Shown here: piece after piece, positions 1-13,662 of the stretch | How positions within the stretch are numbered: the first letter of the stretch is position 1 | How the letters are laid out: every line of letters begins with the position of its first letter | Notes under the pieces: model-generated | What the model was told of the DNA's origin: nothing | Databases searched by the model: none | What the model saw: the letters and a program-made list of their open reading frames with translations, nothing else | Translations under genes and position numbers: made by a program | Assembly (NCBI GenBank): GCA_000231825.2 | Contig: JH720314.1 | Coordinates: 62,001 to 126,000 of the forward strand | Reading direction: 5' to 3' | Length of the DNA: 64,000 bases | DNA from: Tetrahymena elliotti 4EA | Lineage: Eukaryota; Ciliophora; Oligohymenophorea; Hymenostomatida; Tetrahymenidae

Positions 1-2145
1 TAATCTTATTATTCTAACTTAAGTTATAATTCTTGAATTAATCTATTATATTAGGATAGTTAATTCTCTAATTCTTGGCATCTTTATGAGTATAAATTAA
101 CCTCATTTTATTTTTTTTGAATTTCGTCATTCATATTGATCAACTGAGACTCCATCTCTTCAAGTCTTTATTTGCTTCCACTTAGTTAGTTAATTTAAGT
201 TTGTAAAAGTTAGATCTAGGTTTCATAGTCTTTGATTTTTAATTCTAAAGTATTTATCTTAAGAGATGAATTTTGTTATTCAACTGTAGAACCCCTGACT
301 TAAGTAATTTGAATATTTAAGGTAGCTATTTAAGAATTCAAAGATTATATCTAAGATTGTAAACTTTTATTTTCTATTTCAAGTCTAGTTTAAACTTCTT
401 TATTAACTTAAACTTAAGATAATTATTGTCTTAAGTGTTCTAATTCACTGTTTTTATCCCTATTAAAAGAAAATTTTTTATTTTTTTTACTCAATATTTA
501 ATTTACCTAATCTAAATATTTAACAATTCTAATTGGTAATTATTTTATGTGTTCTAGGAAAGTCTTATATTTTGTAATTCTGCTTCAAGCTATCCACATT
601 TTTATTTCCATATTTCAGTCTCTGCAGAGTAGTTGGACTACAAAACAACAGTCTAAGTTTTGCTAAATAAAAATTTATGAAGTTATCTCATTAAAATTAT
701 TTATGTTTATTTTACTTTGCTGATAACTAAGCTTCTATTTAGGTATTTAAGAGAACAATATTGCTCAACAATTCATATCTTTCTTCTTCTTTTTACCTTT
801 ATTATTAAATTAAAAACATTTTAAGCAATAATAAAAATATTTAAATTTCTACTAAACAATTTAAGCAAGCTATCTATTGTCTTGTTCTAATTCTTCGGAT
901 TTTCTTTACAAAATTAAATACTCTTAAGAATTTGAGGCATTTATATTGATAGAATATCCGTTTTGTTGGCGAATTTAATTTATCTCTACGCTCATTTTTC
1001 TAAATTAATATGAATTTGTTTTTATTCATTCTTTATTAAAATAATCTTACGATATTTGTTCATCCTTCAAATCTGTAGCCTTGATAAGTGAGGAGATATG
1101 AGCATCTTTTTAAGCTACCTTACTATTCAAATCTTCTATTATTTTCTTGGCCAATAAAATGTAAGATTATTTCCATACTCTCTTTATTAAAATAAATGTT
1201 TGATCATTATTTTGCTACTTTAAAATGTAATTACCTTATTGAATTTCAATTCAGTCACTTGTTTATTTTCATCATCTGAACTATCAGAAGAATCACTATT
1301 TTAACCGTTTTTGTTTTTTGTTTTTTTAACTTTTTCGTCTTCTATGGGTTACTAAGCAACTTATTAGACTAAGTTTTAAAAGAAATTCAATTATTATTAG
1401 ATTAGAAATATTTTTAGCTATAATTTATTTACCTGCATATTGATAAGGATTGTATTCAGGGATTACAGACTTACTAATTCTAAGTTATTTAATAAAAAAC
1501 TTGAATAATCTACATTATAAAAATATTATTTACTAAATTGTGTTTTAGCTTGGTGCTTTTTTGTGTTAGGTAACTGTTGTAGTAGTTACAGTTACTTACT
1601 TATTGAAATTAGGATCAAAAGAACTGTAGATATTAGTTTAAGGTAATATAGAGTTAGATTCATTCAACTATACTACACCTCCATTATTGCTAGAGGTCTA
1701 ATATGTGTATACAGTTGTTGGTTTAACTATATCAGCAGAAACTTAAGTTAATCCAGAGTTAGGAGAAGAGCTAATGATCCCAAATTAGGTCTGAAGCTAA
1801 GATAAACTTTAATGTGTTTATGGTATGTAATAATTGCTTTTTGATTATTCTTCCATTTCTTTATAAGCTATTGGTATAAAAAAGTTAATTTTATTTATTT
1901 ATTATTAATTATTCTCTACTTGTTATAAAATCTTACTTACTAATATCTAAAATAATCTGGTGATTTGATTGAATATTATTCCAAAGGATATTTTTTATAA
2001 TTTTTTATTTCAGAAGGTCTTAACTAATAATCAAAACCAAAGATTTTTATGATTGATCAAGCAAGCTTCCATTTATTGGAAAAGAAATTTGAGAAAGAAC
2101 AGATAATAGAAATAAAATGAAATAAAAATAAATACTCTTGTCCAT
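1..2145 (-). CDS. Coiled-coil protein with N-terminal signal peptide, 3' end outside window
   Basis: Function not recognised. The model starts at the ATG ending at 2145, where MDKSIYFYFILFLLSVLSQI looks like a signal peptide. A Thr/Ser/Gln-rich stretch follows, then long heptad-like runs rich in Leu, Glu, Gln and Lys (exons below about 1180) typical of a coiled coil that runs off the left edge. Eight GT..AG introns join in frame: 460-506, 663-715, 797-852, 1000-1050, 1182-1234, 1369-1432, 1480-1533 and 1868-1940. TAA and TAG codons are used throughout as Gln. A signal peptide in front of a long coiled coil is unusual. The first exon could be misassigned, or the hydrophobic start could be a membrane anchor. 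The gene is divergent from nothing on its right: the next gene (kinase) lies on the same strand upstream. The exon frame is well supported; function is unknown. Confidence 0.8.
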
Positions 2146-2960
2146 TTATAAATTATTTATTAAACATACTTACTATTTTATTCAAAATTAATTTAAAATT
2201 TATTTAATTCCTTGCATTTTGTTAGAAATTTTAATCTATATCAGTGGATCTTTTTTCTGATAAAAATTCTTCTCCAGAAATATTTGCCTTGTACTAATAA
2301 TCCATCTATTTTCCTCTTTTACTTGCTCTGTTTTTTTTATTTTCTTTCAATTTTATGAAAAATTAAAAACTATTTTTAGATTTTCAGTTTTTACTTTCTT
2401 TTATCTAAAAACTGCAAAAATAATTTTTGGAAATACAATACTATTGACTCACTAAAGAAAAAAGAAATGAATAGTATTTCAATTCTAGAATTTTTTTTAA
2501 GATGAATATTTTGACGAAAATTAAAAAAGAAATTATTTAATATCATTAAAAAGTGCTAAATTTATTTTCACAAAAATTGTTCATTACAAAATATTTAGAT
2601 GGTTTTTATAAAGTTAAAAAATAAGAGAATAGAAAATATATTGATAAATGATAAGAAAGTATGTACATTATATAAAATTATTATAGATTTATTTTAATTT
2701 GATTAAAGGCATTTTATAATGTAATAAAATAGCATAAATTATTTCAATAATCAAATAATATTATTATTTTTTCATTTATTAAATTTAGGTTTTTCTTTCA
2801 TAGCTTAATTAATTAAATAATTTATTTATTTGTTTTTGAATTAAGTATTCTTTAATTCTATCTTTTATTATTTTTAGTTTGTTTTAGAAGTGTTAAGTTT
2901 ACTAAGAAATACATTGTCTCATTTTTAATCATCTAAAATCATTGAATGCTCTTTTTACAA
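2146..2960. other. Intergenic, no gene seen
   Basis: This AT-rich spacer of about 0.8 kb lies between the kinase stop and the coiled-coil gene start, both on the minus strand. It should hold the promoter of the coiled-coil gene and the kinase 3' untranslated region. I see no reading frame with protein-like composition and no clear motif. Confidence 0.6.
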
Positions 2961-5402
2961 TCAAGAGTTTACTGGGTTTAGCTTAGAACGTACGTAATCG
3001 AATTTATGAGCTACCAATTCTTATAGAGAGTCAGGTTTGTATTTTCTAATATTTTCAAAATACTTTTATTCTGCATATTTTGAATTGACATCAATGAAAT
3101 TTTCAAAGAATTCTTCAATCATGAATGAGTCAAGCATTTCATTGACATGAAGAAGTACTTAACGAGTTTCATTTTATAGAGCCATGTATTGAGGTAAAGT
3201 AGTAGACATTTACTGCAACTGTAAATGAAGATCTTTTGCTTTTGAGAATATTTCATCTACATAATTATAAATTGTAGCTTGGAAGAAAGAGTTATCAACT
3301 GATTATATATTGTTGATTTCATTTTTTAGAGGGAGATTGTCTTAATAATGAGGGGATATTTTGATTAATCTTAAAATCTCAACTTTAAATAGATCAACAA
3401 TATTTGAGATTAAGTGGATTTCTCTAGTTAAAATTCCTTTAAATTTCTTAAATTCATTTGAATTTTCAAAAACTTCAATTTTTTCCATTCTTTTGGATAA
3501 TGATGTAGATTTTAAGGTATTAACAGTTAATTTTAATTGTTCTGTGTATATGTTAATATATTTCATTACAAGGAAAGCTACGACAGGTGTTTTTATTGAA
3601 TAATTAAACTCTAATAGAGTGCCTAATACATTTGATAAAAAATTTATTTTGTTTCTTTCTCGGACTAGAATACGCATATTCATACTCATTTTTATCTTTT
3701 CTTCTTGAGATGATCCACTACCGAGAGCATTTGCTATGGTATTAATGTTTCCACTATTACTAATATTGTTGCTTGGGTTAAGGAAGTTTTAATTTCCGTT
3801 TTAATTTAAATTATTCTATTAATTTTGATTATTTGAATAAGGAGCATTATTTAAATAATTGGTGTTGTTATTTGCGTTGCCATTAGGTAAAGTATTCATT
3901 GCGTTACTAAAATGATTTAGCATATTATTTGTATTATTGCTATTAGATGGGGAGAGCACATTTAATATGTCTTTATTTGCAGACAGTGGAGATATTCCAT
4001 TTACTAGACCTGTACCTACACCACTTAAAGAGGAAGAGGGATTTGTATTAAAATTATTTGAATAATTCAGATAAGTTGTGCCTTATCCTTGATTATTGTT
4101 ACCTTTTTAAGGTAAGAAATTTAAGTTATTGCTAGAACCAAGATTATTTGTGGAACTAACATTATTGTTATTAGCACCCTAAATGTTATTGTTGCTATTG
4201 AATCCTAGAAGGTTTGTATTGATATTGCTAGATAATCCAAGTCCTTATATTTATGTATTGCTGCCTAAAGAGTTTCCTAATCCAAAATTATTTGTATTGC
4301 TTGCACTGACACCAAGATTGTTATTTAAGCTGCCGAGCATAATATTACTGTTATTTTATCCTAAACCCAACCCATTTAAAGAATTTAAGTTTGGAGGTTA
4401 TTAAGAATTAGGTGAAGTATTAACTCCTAAGTTAGAAGATGAATGCTTTTTCATTAATAATGGTTATTATTACTACTGTTGCTATTGTTAGAAATGCTGT
4501 TACTAATTCTATTGGCTTGGTTGTTGATTTTATTATTAAAGAGGCTGTGACTATAAATTTGAATTTAAATAAGTGGTAGTCAAGAAAGTAGATCCTATTT
4601 ATATGTGAAACTTTTCTTCAGTGAGTGCAAAGAGCTGAGGCCAATCAATACGCTTACGAAAATCAACTACAAGCATGGCACGAATTAAATCCTCAGCTTT
4701 TTTAGAAATCTGATTAATATAGCGAGGAATTTAAAGCTCTGAATTATCAATTTGAGTGATCAACTTTGCTATGCTTTAGTCTTCGTAAGGACAGAAACCA
4801 AACAAGCATTCAAAAAAAACAACACCCATAGACCAGACATCAGCCTTTGTGTTATAAGGCATACCTTTTAATACTTCTGGAGCCATGTAGATAGGAGACC
4901 CAACCATAGTAGAAGTCATATCTTGAGAATTCATCAATGATTTACAGAAACCAAAATCAGCTATTTTAATAACATTATTGTGGAATAATATATTAGATGG
5001 CTTTAAGTCTCTATGTAGTATATTTTCTTTACACATAGCCTTAAATGCATTCAATAGCTAAGCAAATATCTTTATAGTTTCACCTTCAGAAAGATATTTT
5101 TTGCGATGTATTGCTTGCTCTAGAGTACCTCCATTACAGTATTCATAAATTAAATACATGTTATTTGAAGTCTTAAGCATTTCCATAAACTTAACACAAT
5201 TAGGATTATCGATCTTGGCTAGTGTACGTATTTCATTCATTGTGAATTCATGAAGCTTAGGAATTTCTCTAAATTTTTCCATCTTAACTACCTTGATGGC
5301 AACTACCTAATCATTATTCATATTTTTGGCTCTATAGACCTTGCCGTACTATCCACTACCAATAACTTCATTCAATACATAATTTTCTATTACTTTGCTC
5401 AT
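2961..5402 (-). CDS. Ser/Thr protein kinase, ULK-like
   Basis: Predicted cytoplasmic Ser/Thr kinase of 813 residues with no intron. The N-terminal domain has all catalytic marks: glycine loop GSGQYGKV (15-22), VAIK lysine K37, HRDLKPSN with D132, DFG at D149, and a GSPIYMAPE activation-segment end (E176). The GSPIYMAPEVL segment and YNTKADVWSMGVV most resemble ULK/Atg1-type kinases. Aurora- or NEK-like kinases are the alternative. After the domain comes an Asn/Ser/Leu-rich linker of about 300 residues, low in complexity. It is followed by a more ordered C-terminal region (about residues 570-810) with helical, charged sequence, possibly a substrate- or partner-binding domain. The start is the ATG directly before the kinase domain; the stop is the TGA at 2961-2963. 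Ciliates have many ULK-type kinases, so autophagy, Hedgehog-like or ciliary roles cannot be separated here. Confidence 0.93.
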
Positions 5403-6841
5403 GAACTTAAAATATTTATTTATTAATATGTTTCACTAAAATTTTATGATTTCCTAAGTGTTCCCTAGTTTCAGCTTTATGCTAAATAGCTTTATTAACC
5501 TTTTTAATATTATTTTAGAATGAGTTATGTATTTACAAAAATTCATTTTTTAATTCATCTCATGCATGGATTTAAATTTTCTACTATGCTTTTAACCTCT
5601 ACAGAAACTAATTATAGGTCAATTTATAAAATTATTCTAGAGAAAAACTTGAAAGGAGATAAATTATAGGATTCTAAAGCTATGTTGGATATTTGATGTA
5701 TAAATTACCTTGGTGATAGATATACTTTGTGATGAGATTTAAGTCTTTTGAATTATTTTAATGAACTATTATCTTCTTACACTATTTTTGAATTAATTTT
5801 TAATATTGTAAAATATTAAACTATGAATTCTTTTTAATAACTTAAATTACATACATACAAATATTATTAATTAGATTTTTTATCAAATTCAAAAAAATCA
5901 AATGAACTGATTTGTTCATTTAGTTAATTTTTGAAAATTTAATACTATCTATCAAATCTTCTCTCCTGAATTAAAAAAATAATTAATTAGTTAGCAAAAC
6001 AATTATTGCATGCATGAATCAATCAATTAATTAATTAACAAAAAACGAATGGATTAGTGAATGAGTGATACATTTATTATTTTTCTTTAAATACTATAAA
6101 TCTCTATGAGGAATAATCTATACAGATAATTTATTAAACCTAAATGCCAATATTATTTTTATTCTTAAGCTCATTCTTTCTACCAATATATTTGTTTAGC
6201 TAACTTGAATTTTGAATGATTATCATAGTTGATATCGTTAGACTTGTTTTGGAATAATAAAAATTTTAAAATAGCTTGATTTAGATTTCATGGAAATCTA
6301 CAAGCCTATTTTCTATCAATTAATAATTTGAATTATTTAAAATTTTGAAAGAAATTTACATAAAATATTAACTTGAGGTAAATTACTTAATTGACTATTT
6401 GATTAATAATTTTTTTTAGATATATTATTAAGATAAGATTATTTATTATACAATTTGGTAGCAGTGATAATATAAATATACAAAATAGAATAGGAGATTA
6501 TCCTATATCAATTATTAGATTTCTTTTAAGGAGGTAAAATTATTTAAGGATATGTATTTGAAATGTTAAGCCAAAATTTTAGTTTCTCTTCCTTTCTTTC
6601 TTAATTGATTTAATGATTATTTAAGATATTTAGTATTTAAATTAATATTTATTTCTTTGATAATATTTATTTATTCAGAGATTTTTATTCAATCTCAGAG
6701 AGCTATGAGATATATTTTTTTGGTTATCAAGAGATTTAATTTATTTAGTATTTCATTTTGTTTTATAGAATTTTGCAAAATTTAAGGAAAAATATTGATG
6801 TTTTTTTGAAAATTTTTGATGCTTAATTTTCTTTTGGTTTT
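5403..6841. other. Intergenic, no gene seen
   Basis: This 1.4 kb AT-rich spacer separates two minus-strand genes. It contains short TTAATTAA-type runs and a TGCATGCA palindrome near 6010 but no supported coding frame. It presumably carries the kinase promoter. Confidence 0.55.
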
Positions 6842-8925
6842 TCAAACTTCAATTGTTCCAGTATGATTAGGAGGTTAGAAATATCTCCATAATGGGTCCA
6901 TTTTTTTAGAGCTGCATTAAGAACTTTAAGAACAAGATGAACTTTAAGAATTCTCATCGTAATCTTGAGATTATTATTTATTCCTATATTTTATTTAAAA
7001 TAATTTATTAAAAAATGATAAAGAGCTATTTAGTTAAAAATTAATAAATACTCATTAAAACTTTTTTAGATTAAAATTTGAATAATATTTTACATTTCTA
7101 TTCCTTCTAGTAAATCTTTGAAGCAAACTTCAATATAATAGTCTAGTGTGTCATCATCAGTTTGGTTATCATCATCAAGTGTTAATTCTTATATTTTTTT
7201 CTAGAATTTTTAATCAATGCATAAATCTTTATCCTTAAAACAGTTGAATTCGAAGTGCTTTATTTTATAGCTGTTCTAGCTTGTATATCTTAATTTTTCA
7301 TAATCTATTGTAAAAGCATTATCAACTCCAAAGCATTAATTATTTTGTTGAGAATTTTTAATCCTTTTTTAGAACATTTAATTTAGATCTAACATTTCGC
7401 TTTAGTTTAAATTATTTTGATCCCATATATTTTATTGATTTATTTGCTAGATGTTTAAGAAATCATTTTATTTATCTTAATTCTAATAAGAGTTTTTATT
7501 CCAAATATTTTTATCATCAATGTTTAAGTGGGTTTCATCTTATGATTTTAAACTACTTAAGTTATTTGAAAGTCTTAAATCATCATCTTCATCAAAAAAG
7601 AAAAATGTTCCTTTATTTTGTAATTATTTTTTTGCTCCATTTTAATTGCTATCAACTATTTTAAATGATTATTTTCTCAATCCCTATTCTTTACATTAAG
7701 TTACACTAGTTTAGGCTGAATCTGCTTTTTTATGCCCTTGAATATTGAATATTGTTGAATTAAAACAATCACTTTTAGGAGATAGCTTTTAGTTAAATAT
7801 GTTATTCTACTTTTTAACTATTTTTAATTATGGCTTTTTAGTTTCATCTAACATTTATTAATTGCTTGATTCCTCACTATATTTGGAGTAATTTTCATCA
7901 GCAAATACAAGTCTGTTATAATTATTTATTCTATTATTAGATGCTCTTGCAGTTTGAATCAAGCATTGTCTATCATCATATTCATCATCATCATCATCAA
8001 GCTCATTTTCTTTAGTGTATTTTTTCTCATTTTTGCGTTACTTAGGCTAAGTTGTGCCTGCTGTTCCAAATAAATAATTTTATTGAGACCCTTCAGTACT
8101 TTAAGAATTATTATTCTCACCTTTATTTTTATACTTAGTCTTTTCTATTTAGCAAATATCATTATCAGTTATAGTACTACTATTCAATTTATTGTTATTC
8201 TAGTTTTTATTTGATTACTCCAATCCATTCTTTTTTATTATAGGGTTTTTGACCATCCTAGAAGAACTTTTACTTGAGAAACTTTATTCACTAAACTTGT
8301 CTTTATATTATTGTATGCCACTAAATAAATTATTGGAGATAATCTAATTCTGATTTTAAGTAGCAGATCTAGTAATTCGCTTATTAGGATTGATACTATC
8401 AACAGATGAGCTCAATTTATTTCTATTAGGTTCAAATTTTATTGAATTAGAAAAAGATATGGAAGATATGGAGTTAATGTTATCCTACTACTCACGAAAT
8501 GGGTCAATGATAGATTTTAGAGATGTACAGCGTTATAAATTATTATCTTTTTTATTTTCAGATTTACCTCTGTTTTTATTGGGTTTAGGCTAATTATTGG
8601 AAGAAGAAAGTTTTATGCTTACAGAAGATTAAAAACTATTTTAATATCCTTTTAATTAAGGATTGTTATCTAAGCTGTTTTCGACTGAAATTGAAACAGA
8701 CTATGTAGAGAAGTGCTTAGCTTGCTTTTTATTTTAAGATTAGCAAAAAGTGTAAATCGAATCATCGTCATATAATGTATAAGGTTAACTATAAGATGAT
8801 TATGAGAGATCTACTACTATTTATTATTATATTGAAGAGATTTCCTTATTCTAGTAAGTGTAGACTCTTGGTACTTTTTTTCTACATTTAGATTTCTCTT
8901 CTTTAAAATATCGATTGTCGTTCAT
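6842..8925 (-). CDS. Ser/Gln/Asn-rich protein of unknown function
   Basis: A 671-residue protein I do not recognise. It is rich in Ser, Gln, Asn, Asp and Lys, looks mostly disordered, and has no signal peptide, membrane segment or clear domain. One intron, 7026-7093, joins AT|C in frame to a last exon with the same Ser/Gln bias that ends RYFQPPNHTGTIEV before TGA. A second acceptor at 6984 would also stay in frame and drop 14 residues, so two isoforms are possible. Reading through the intron also stays open for a while, but the composition changes sharply, which favours splicing. The start is the first ATG of the frame (MNDNRYFKEEKSKCRKK). Function is unknown. Confidence 0.75.
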
Positions 8926-10515
8926 TGTGTTTACTAGTTAAAACAAAATTTAGCTGATACAATTCTTTGTTTATATATAGCTAAGCAATTGATTAAATTT
9001 CTTTTTACTTTTTCTTAGCTTAAATTATTTAATTTTTAGTGGTAAACTAAATTTTAGAAATCTTTACAATCTTTCAAATTCAAAAACAAATATCCGCGAA
9101 AATTGATTTTATTTAATTTTTCATTCTTATAAGCATGCATAAAAACTCTCACTCTTAGTAATATTGACACAGATACAAACACACTATAGATTGTTATAAC
9201 AAATAAATTTTATGAAAAGAAAATAAAATAAACACTACATTTTGGAAAATTCGAAACTTTGGCTTACTTGAAAATTAAAAGGTTTAAATTTAGTTGATAT
9301 TTTTTTAATTTTAAAATATATTTCTAATTTTTAGAAGTATTTAAATTTTAATTTTATATTTTATCAGAAGACATTTTTATTCTTATTATTTACTGAATAT
9401 CTTTAAATTATTTGAACAAAATTCATTTGCTTCTCTCAAAATCAAATTTAAATCATAATCAATTCAATTTATTAAAAATTTACTAAAACAAAAAAAAAAC
9501 TGTGTTTTTTATGACATTTAACAAATCTATTTGTATTTAAATGTACATTATAATTTTTATTGGCAGTTGTAATCTTTCTAGTTTATAAGTCGATATAACT
9601 CTAGAGTAAAAAATTGCCTAAATCAAATAGAACTTATTTAGATTGACACCAACTTTAAAATTTTGAAATAGATATTTACATATCTTGATCAAATATAAAC
9701 TAAGTTAATAGGGTGTGAATAAAGGCAAGTTCAAACAAAAACTTCATCATAATTGATAGAACAATAGGGGTAATGATATTTATAAAAAATATCTTTTGAA
9801 TTTACTAAATTTTAGATTTTCTAAACCAACCTATATTGAAATTTTTTGTTTCAAAGTAGACTAAATCAGCTGTAAATCAGACCTTTTTTTTGTATAATTT
9901 TAGATTTTCCTAATCTAGCAAATATTACTTTTCAATTGGATTAGCTAATAACAAAGTTTTTTTATAAGTATATAATAGACTTTTAAAATAAAAATTATAT
10001 TTATAAAATAAATAATTTATACATTTTAATAAAGCTAGTATTTTTTAAAAAAATATGATTACCAAAATCTAAATATTTTATTTTGATTTATTTCCATTTT
10101 TTAGTTTTTTCAAAAAATGAATACTTGTGTTGTCTATAAAAATATTTATATTTAAAAATTTATTAAATGTTCAAAATTTTAGTTAAAAGAGAAAAATAAA
10201 TGTAATTGAGAGAAATTGTTAGAGAAAATAGCAATTTATTAAATGATAGATAAATATATTTTATAAAATCTTTTCTATTTATAAATTACAAGATTAAATC
10301 TTTTATAAATGCAATATATTATTAATTTCATCATGATCATGGTTACATATTTATATTAGAGAAACAATTTGATTAAAAAAAGTATAAAACTCAATGAATG
10401 ATTACTAGATATTCTTCTTTTTGTAAAATATAATACCATTGAAGCTATAAATCAATCAATACAATTTCTTTTTAGCTTAATATAAATTATAAATACTCAA
10501 AAGAATCATTTGATT
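8926..10515. other. Intergenic between divergent genes, no gene seen
   Basis: This 1.6 kb AT-rich region separates the minus-strand unknown gene from the plus-strand aminopeptidase. It must hold both promoters. No coding frame with protein-like composition and no repeat of note was found. Confidence 0.6.
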
Positions 10516-12648
10516 ATGAAGAAATCAATTTTGCTTATTGCTCTATTAATTTCAACTCTTACAGGGGTTTTGGTCCATAAAAGATAATTCTTTATGGGAA
10601 TTCAAAGTGAGAGTGATACTCCTGATGATAGCACTCTTTCTAATATTCTAGATGTTTAAACAAAACATTTTCATTTAGAAATAGAAATAGATTTTGAATC
10701 TCAAAGTATTTTTGGTAACTAAACTTTGTCTATGGTTGCTTAAAAAAGTGGAGTCAAATAAATTAATTTGGATGTTAGTAGCTTATAAGTTTTCAGTGTT
10801 GTTGATCAAAATGAAAATCTTTTGAATTTTAACATTTTCAATCCTGATCCAAATATTTTTGGTGAGTAATTGTAAATATTTTTGAAGAATCCTACTATTG
10901 AAGGAAAAGTATATAATTTCACTATAACTTACAAATCAGAAAACGCTTCTGCTTCATCATGGCTTACTCCTAAATAAACTGCTTCCAAAACTCTTCCGTA
11001 AAAAATTCTTTTTTATTTAGTACATGATTAGGATAAAAGAAATTTATGTTATCTTATCCACTTTTAACGAAGCTTTTCAACAAACTTTTAAAATGTAAAT
11101 ATAAAAATAATATGTTTTTTTATTTGAAATATTAGATATCTTTACACTTAATGTTAATCAGTTTATTGCAGAAGTTTAGCACCTTTCTAAGATACTCCAT
11201 TTATCAAGGCTACATACACTGCTAATGTCACAGTAGTAGACCCTATTGTTGTTCATTTAAGTGCTAATTCTACATCTTCTACTTAGGTGCAAAAAAATAA
11301 TCAAAACTTTACAATTTATTCCTTTAGAAGTGATATTCCAATAGCTTCTTATGTCTTTACTATTGTTGCAGGAAATATAGTTGAGAGAAAGATTGGTAGA
11401 AGAACTTCTGTTATTAGTGAGCCAACAAATATAGATTTTTATGCTTAGGAACTTTCTGACCTAGAGCTCTATTTAGACACAGTTGAGAATTTTACTATTC
11501 CTTATATTTGGGGATCCTATAAGATTGTAATTTAACCTCCTAGTTTCCCTATGGGTGGTATGGAGAATCCTCTTTTAACTTTTGCCTCTCCTTCTATCAT
11601 AGTAGGAGATAAAAGTGGTGTTTCAGTAGCAGTTCATGAAATTGCTCACTCTTGGACAGGAAATCAAGTTACATGCGAAAATTGGAGAAATTTATGGATA
11701 AATGAAGGTTTTACTATGTACTTAGAAAGACAAGCTGATTCAGTAATATTTGGCAAGGATTATGCCATAGTAGATGCTATTGTTGGTAATGATACCATGG
11801 TAGATGATATGAATTAATTCGGATTGCAAAGTAATTACACATCTTTATATCCAGAAACTAAAGGAGTTAATCCTGATGACTCTTTCTCTAATATTCCTTA
11901 TGAGAAAGGATATTAATTCCTTAAGTATATTGAGAGCGTTATTGGATAAGATTTATTATAATAATTTTTAAGATCTTATATCAGCAAATATTCTCTATAG
12001 AGCATAAACTATCAAGAACTACATGCATACTTTAACGAATTCATAAAGATAAATCGCCAAAGAGATGCAAAGAAATTACTTTCTTAAATTGACTGGGAAG
12101 CATGGGTTACTTAACCAGGAATGCCTCCTGTAAATTTACACTTTTAAACTGAAACTATTCCTTTAATTAAATAATTGGCGCAAAATTATATTGAGTAAAT
12201 TTTAATCCCATTTTAACTTAAATTAAATAATTTTTAATTTTAAAAAAGCTTGAAAGGTTAATAATCTCCTGCAAATTATTAATTATTCTAAAGTTTCTCA
12301 TTAAATGAGAAATGTATTTTCTTGTAATACTTATTTGACCACATTAGTGAATATAATTAACAGGTTTTGATTAAGATCGACTAAGATTATGACTTAACAA
12401 ATAGTTAGAACCAAGAAATTTCTTGGAGATGGTTTAGAACAACTATCATGGTTGGCTACAATTCAATTTAAGATAAGATAGACTAATTTTTGGGATTAAC
12501 TGGTAGAATAAAAATGATAAAACCAATATATTTAGCTTTTGTATAAACTGGTTAAAAGGAGACAGCTAAGCAATATTTAGCCTAATATTAAGATTTCTAT
12601 CATCCCTTGGCTGTATAAGCTGTTAACAGAGTAATTGATGGAAACTGA
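10516..12648 (+). CDS. Secreted leukotriene-A4-hydrolase-like aminopeptidase (M1), copy A
   Basis: Zinc metallopeptidase of family M1, LTA4H subgroup, 646 residues. The family removes N-terminal residues from peptides. LTA4H itself also opens the epoxide of leukotriene A4. Seen here: GGMENP exopeptidase loop, HEIAHSW zinc motif (H328, E329, H332) with the third ligand E351 in N-E-G, PYEKGY carrying the catalytic Tyr region, and a C-terminal GRIK that matches the GRMK holding the LTA4H substrate-carboxylate Arg and Lys. It opens with MKKSILLIALLISTLTGVLV, a clear signal peptide, whereas animal LTA4H is cytosolic. Introns are 10998-11135 and 12195-12248. Copy B shares both positions. An in-frame TGA lies just before the ATG. 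It is probably secreted or lysosomal. Leukotriene hydrolysis is not implied; a peptidase role is the safer call. Confidence 0.95.
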
Positions 12649-13662
12649 AATTGATAAACTCTAAGATAAATTTATATTAAGTATGATTAAGTACTAATTT
12701 TATATATAAACATATTTATAGCACTTAAAAATTAATCCATCTTAAAAAACTTATTTTTATTTAATTTTAAAGTTTTAACTATTAAATTTTGATTTTTAAT
12801 CAGGATCCTTCAAATAAATAAATAATATGACACTAATTAATTACCAGCTTTGAAGTAGATTTAAATCAATATTTTTAATAATAGTTTTAAAGAATCTCAT
12901 CATAGAAATGTTTTAAAAAACTAAGTTTTTGAAATTTCCAGCCAAGTAATAGTCATATTTATGATAGAAATTTAAATTTAATAAATATAAAATTAAACTA
13001 ATATGTGATCAAGTATTTACTTCGAATATAAATATAAAAGCACAAATATGAACAATCGAATATTTTATTTACTCAATTTTAGAGGTTTTTATGAAATTAA
13101 ATTTGAGAAGATTATTTTTTTATTTGTTGTATCTTTTAAAAATTTGAATACATAATATAATACTTAATAAATTATCAGTGTTCAAGGAGATAAATAAATA
13201 AATTAATTAATACTTTTTAAAGAATTTTTGTGATTTTAAATCCAGTTTTTATATAAATTTTATTAAATTATTAATTAATTTTTTGAAATTAAAGAATATT
13301 TATTGATAAATAAAAATTAATAATTTCTAAAATTAATTTAAAAAATTTAATAAAGTATTTATTTTTAACTGATTTAATATTTGGAGAGATTTAAACGTTT
13401 TATTTAATTTAGTTCTACAAAAATACAAATAAATACATGATTAATAAATAATATTTAAGTGAAAACATAAATTAGTGAATAGTTTTTAAAGTACATTTTT
13501 GAGATAGAATCCCATTTTTGATTGAAATTTTTTTAGGTAATAGTTTTTTTAATTTAATTAAAGAGTAAATTATGTAGTTATTTTAACAACTTTTTTTGTT
13601 TGTTTCATTTTAATTTAAAAGATTGTTTAGTATAAATTTTCAAAAGTTAAGTAAGAGATCAC
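12649..13662. other. Intergenic between convergent genes, no gene seen
   Basis: A 1.0 kb AT-rich spacer between the 3' ends of aminopeptidase copy A (+) and the Cys-containing membrane protein (-). It should hold only 3' untranslated regions and ending signals. Nothing else is seen. Confidence 0.6.

Noticed and set aside
460..490. A 31-nt intron in the first coiled-coil gene
   Set aside because: The donor at 506 gives a 47-nt intron and a clear coiled-coil frame upstream. The 31-nt version does not.
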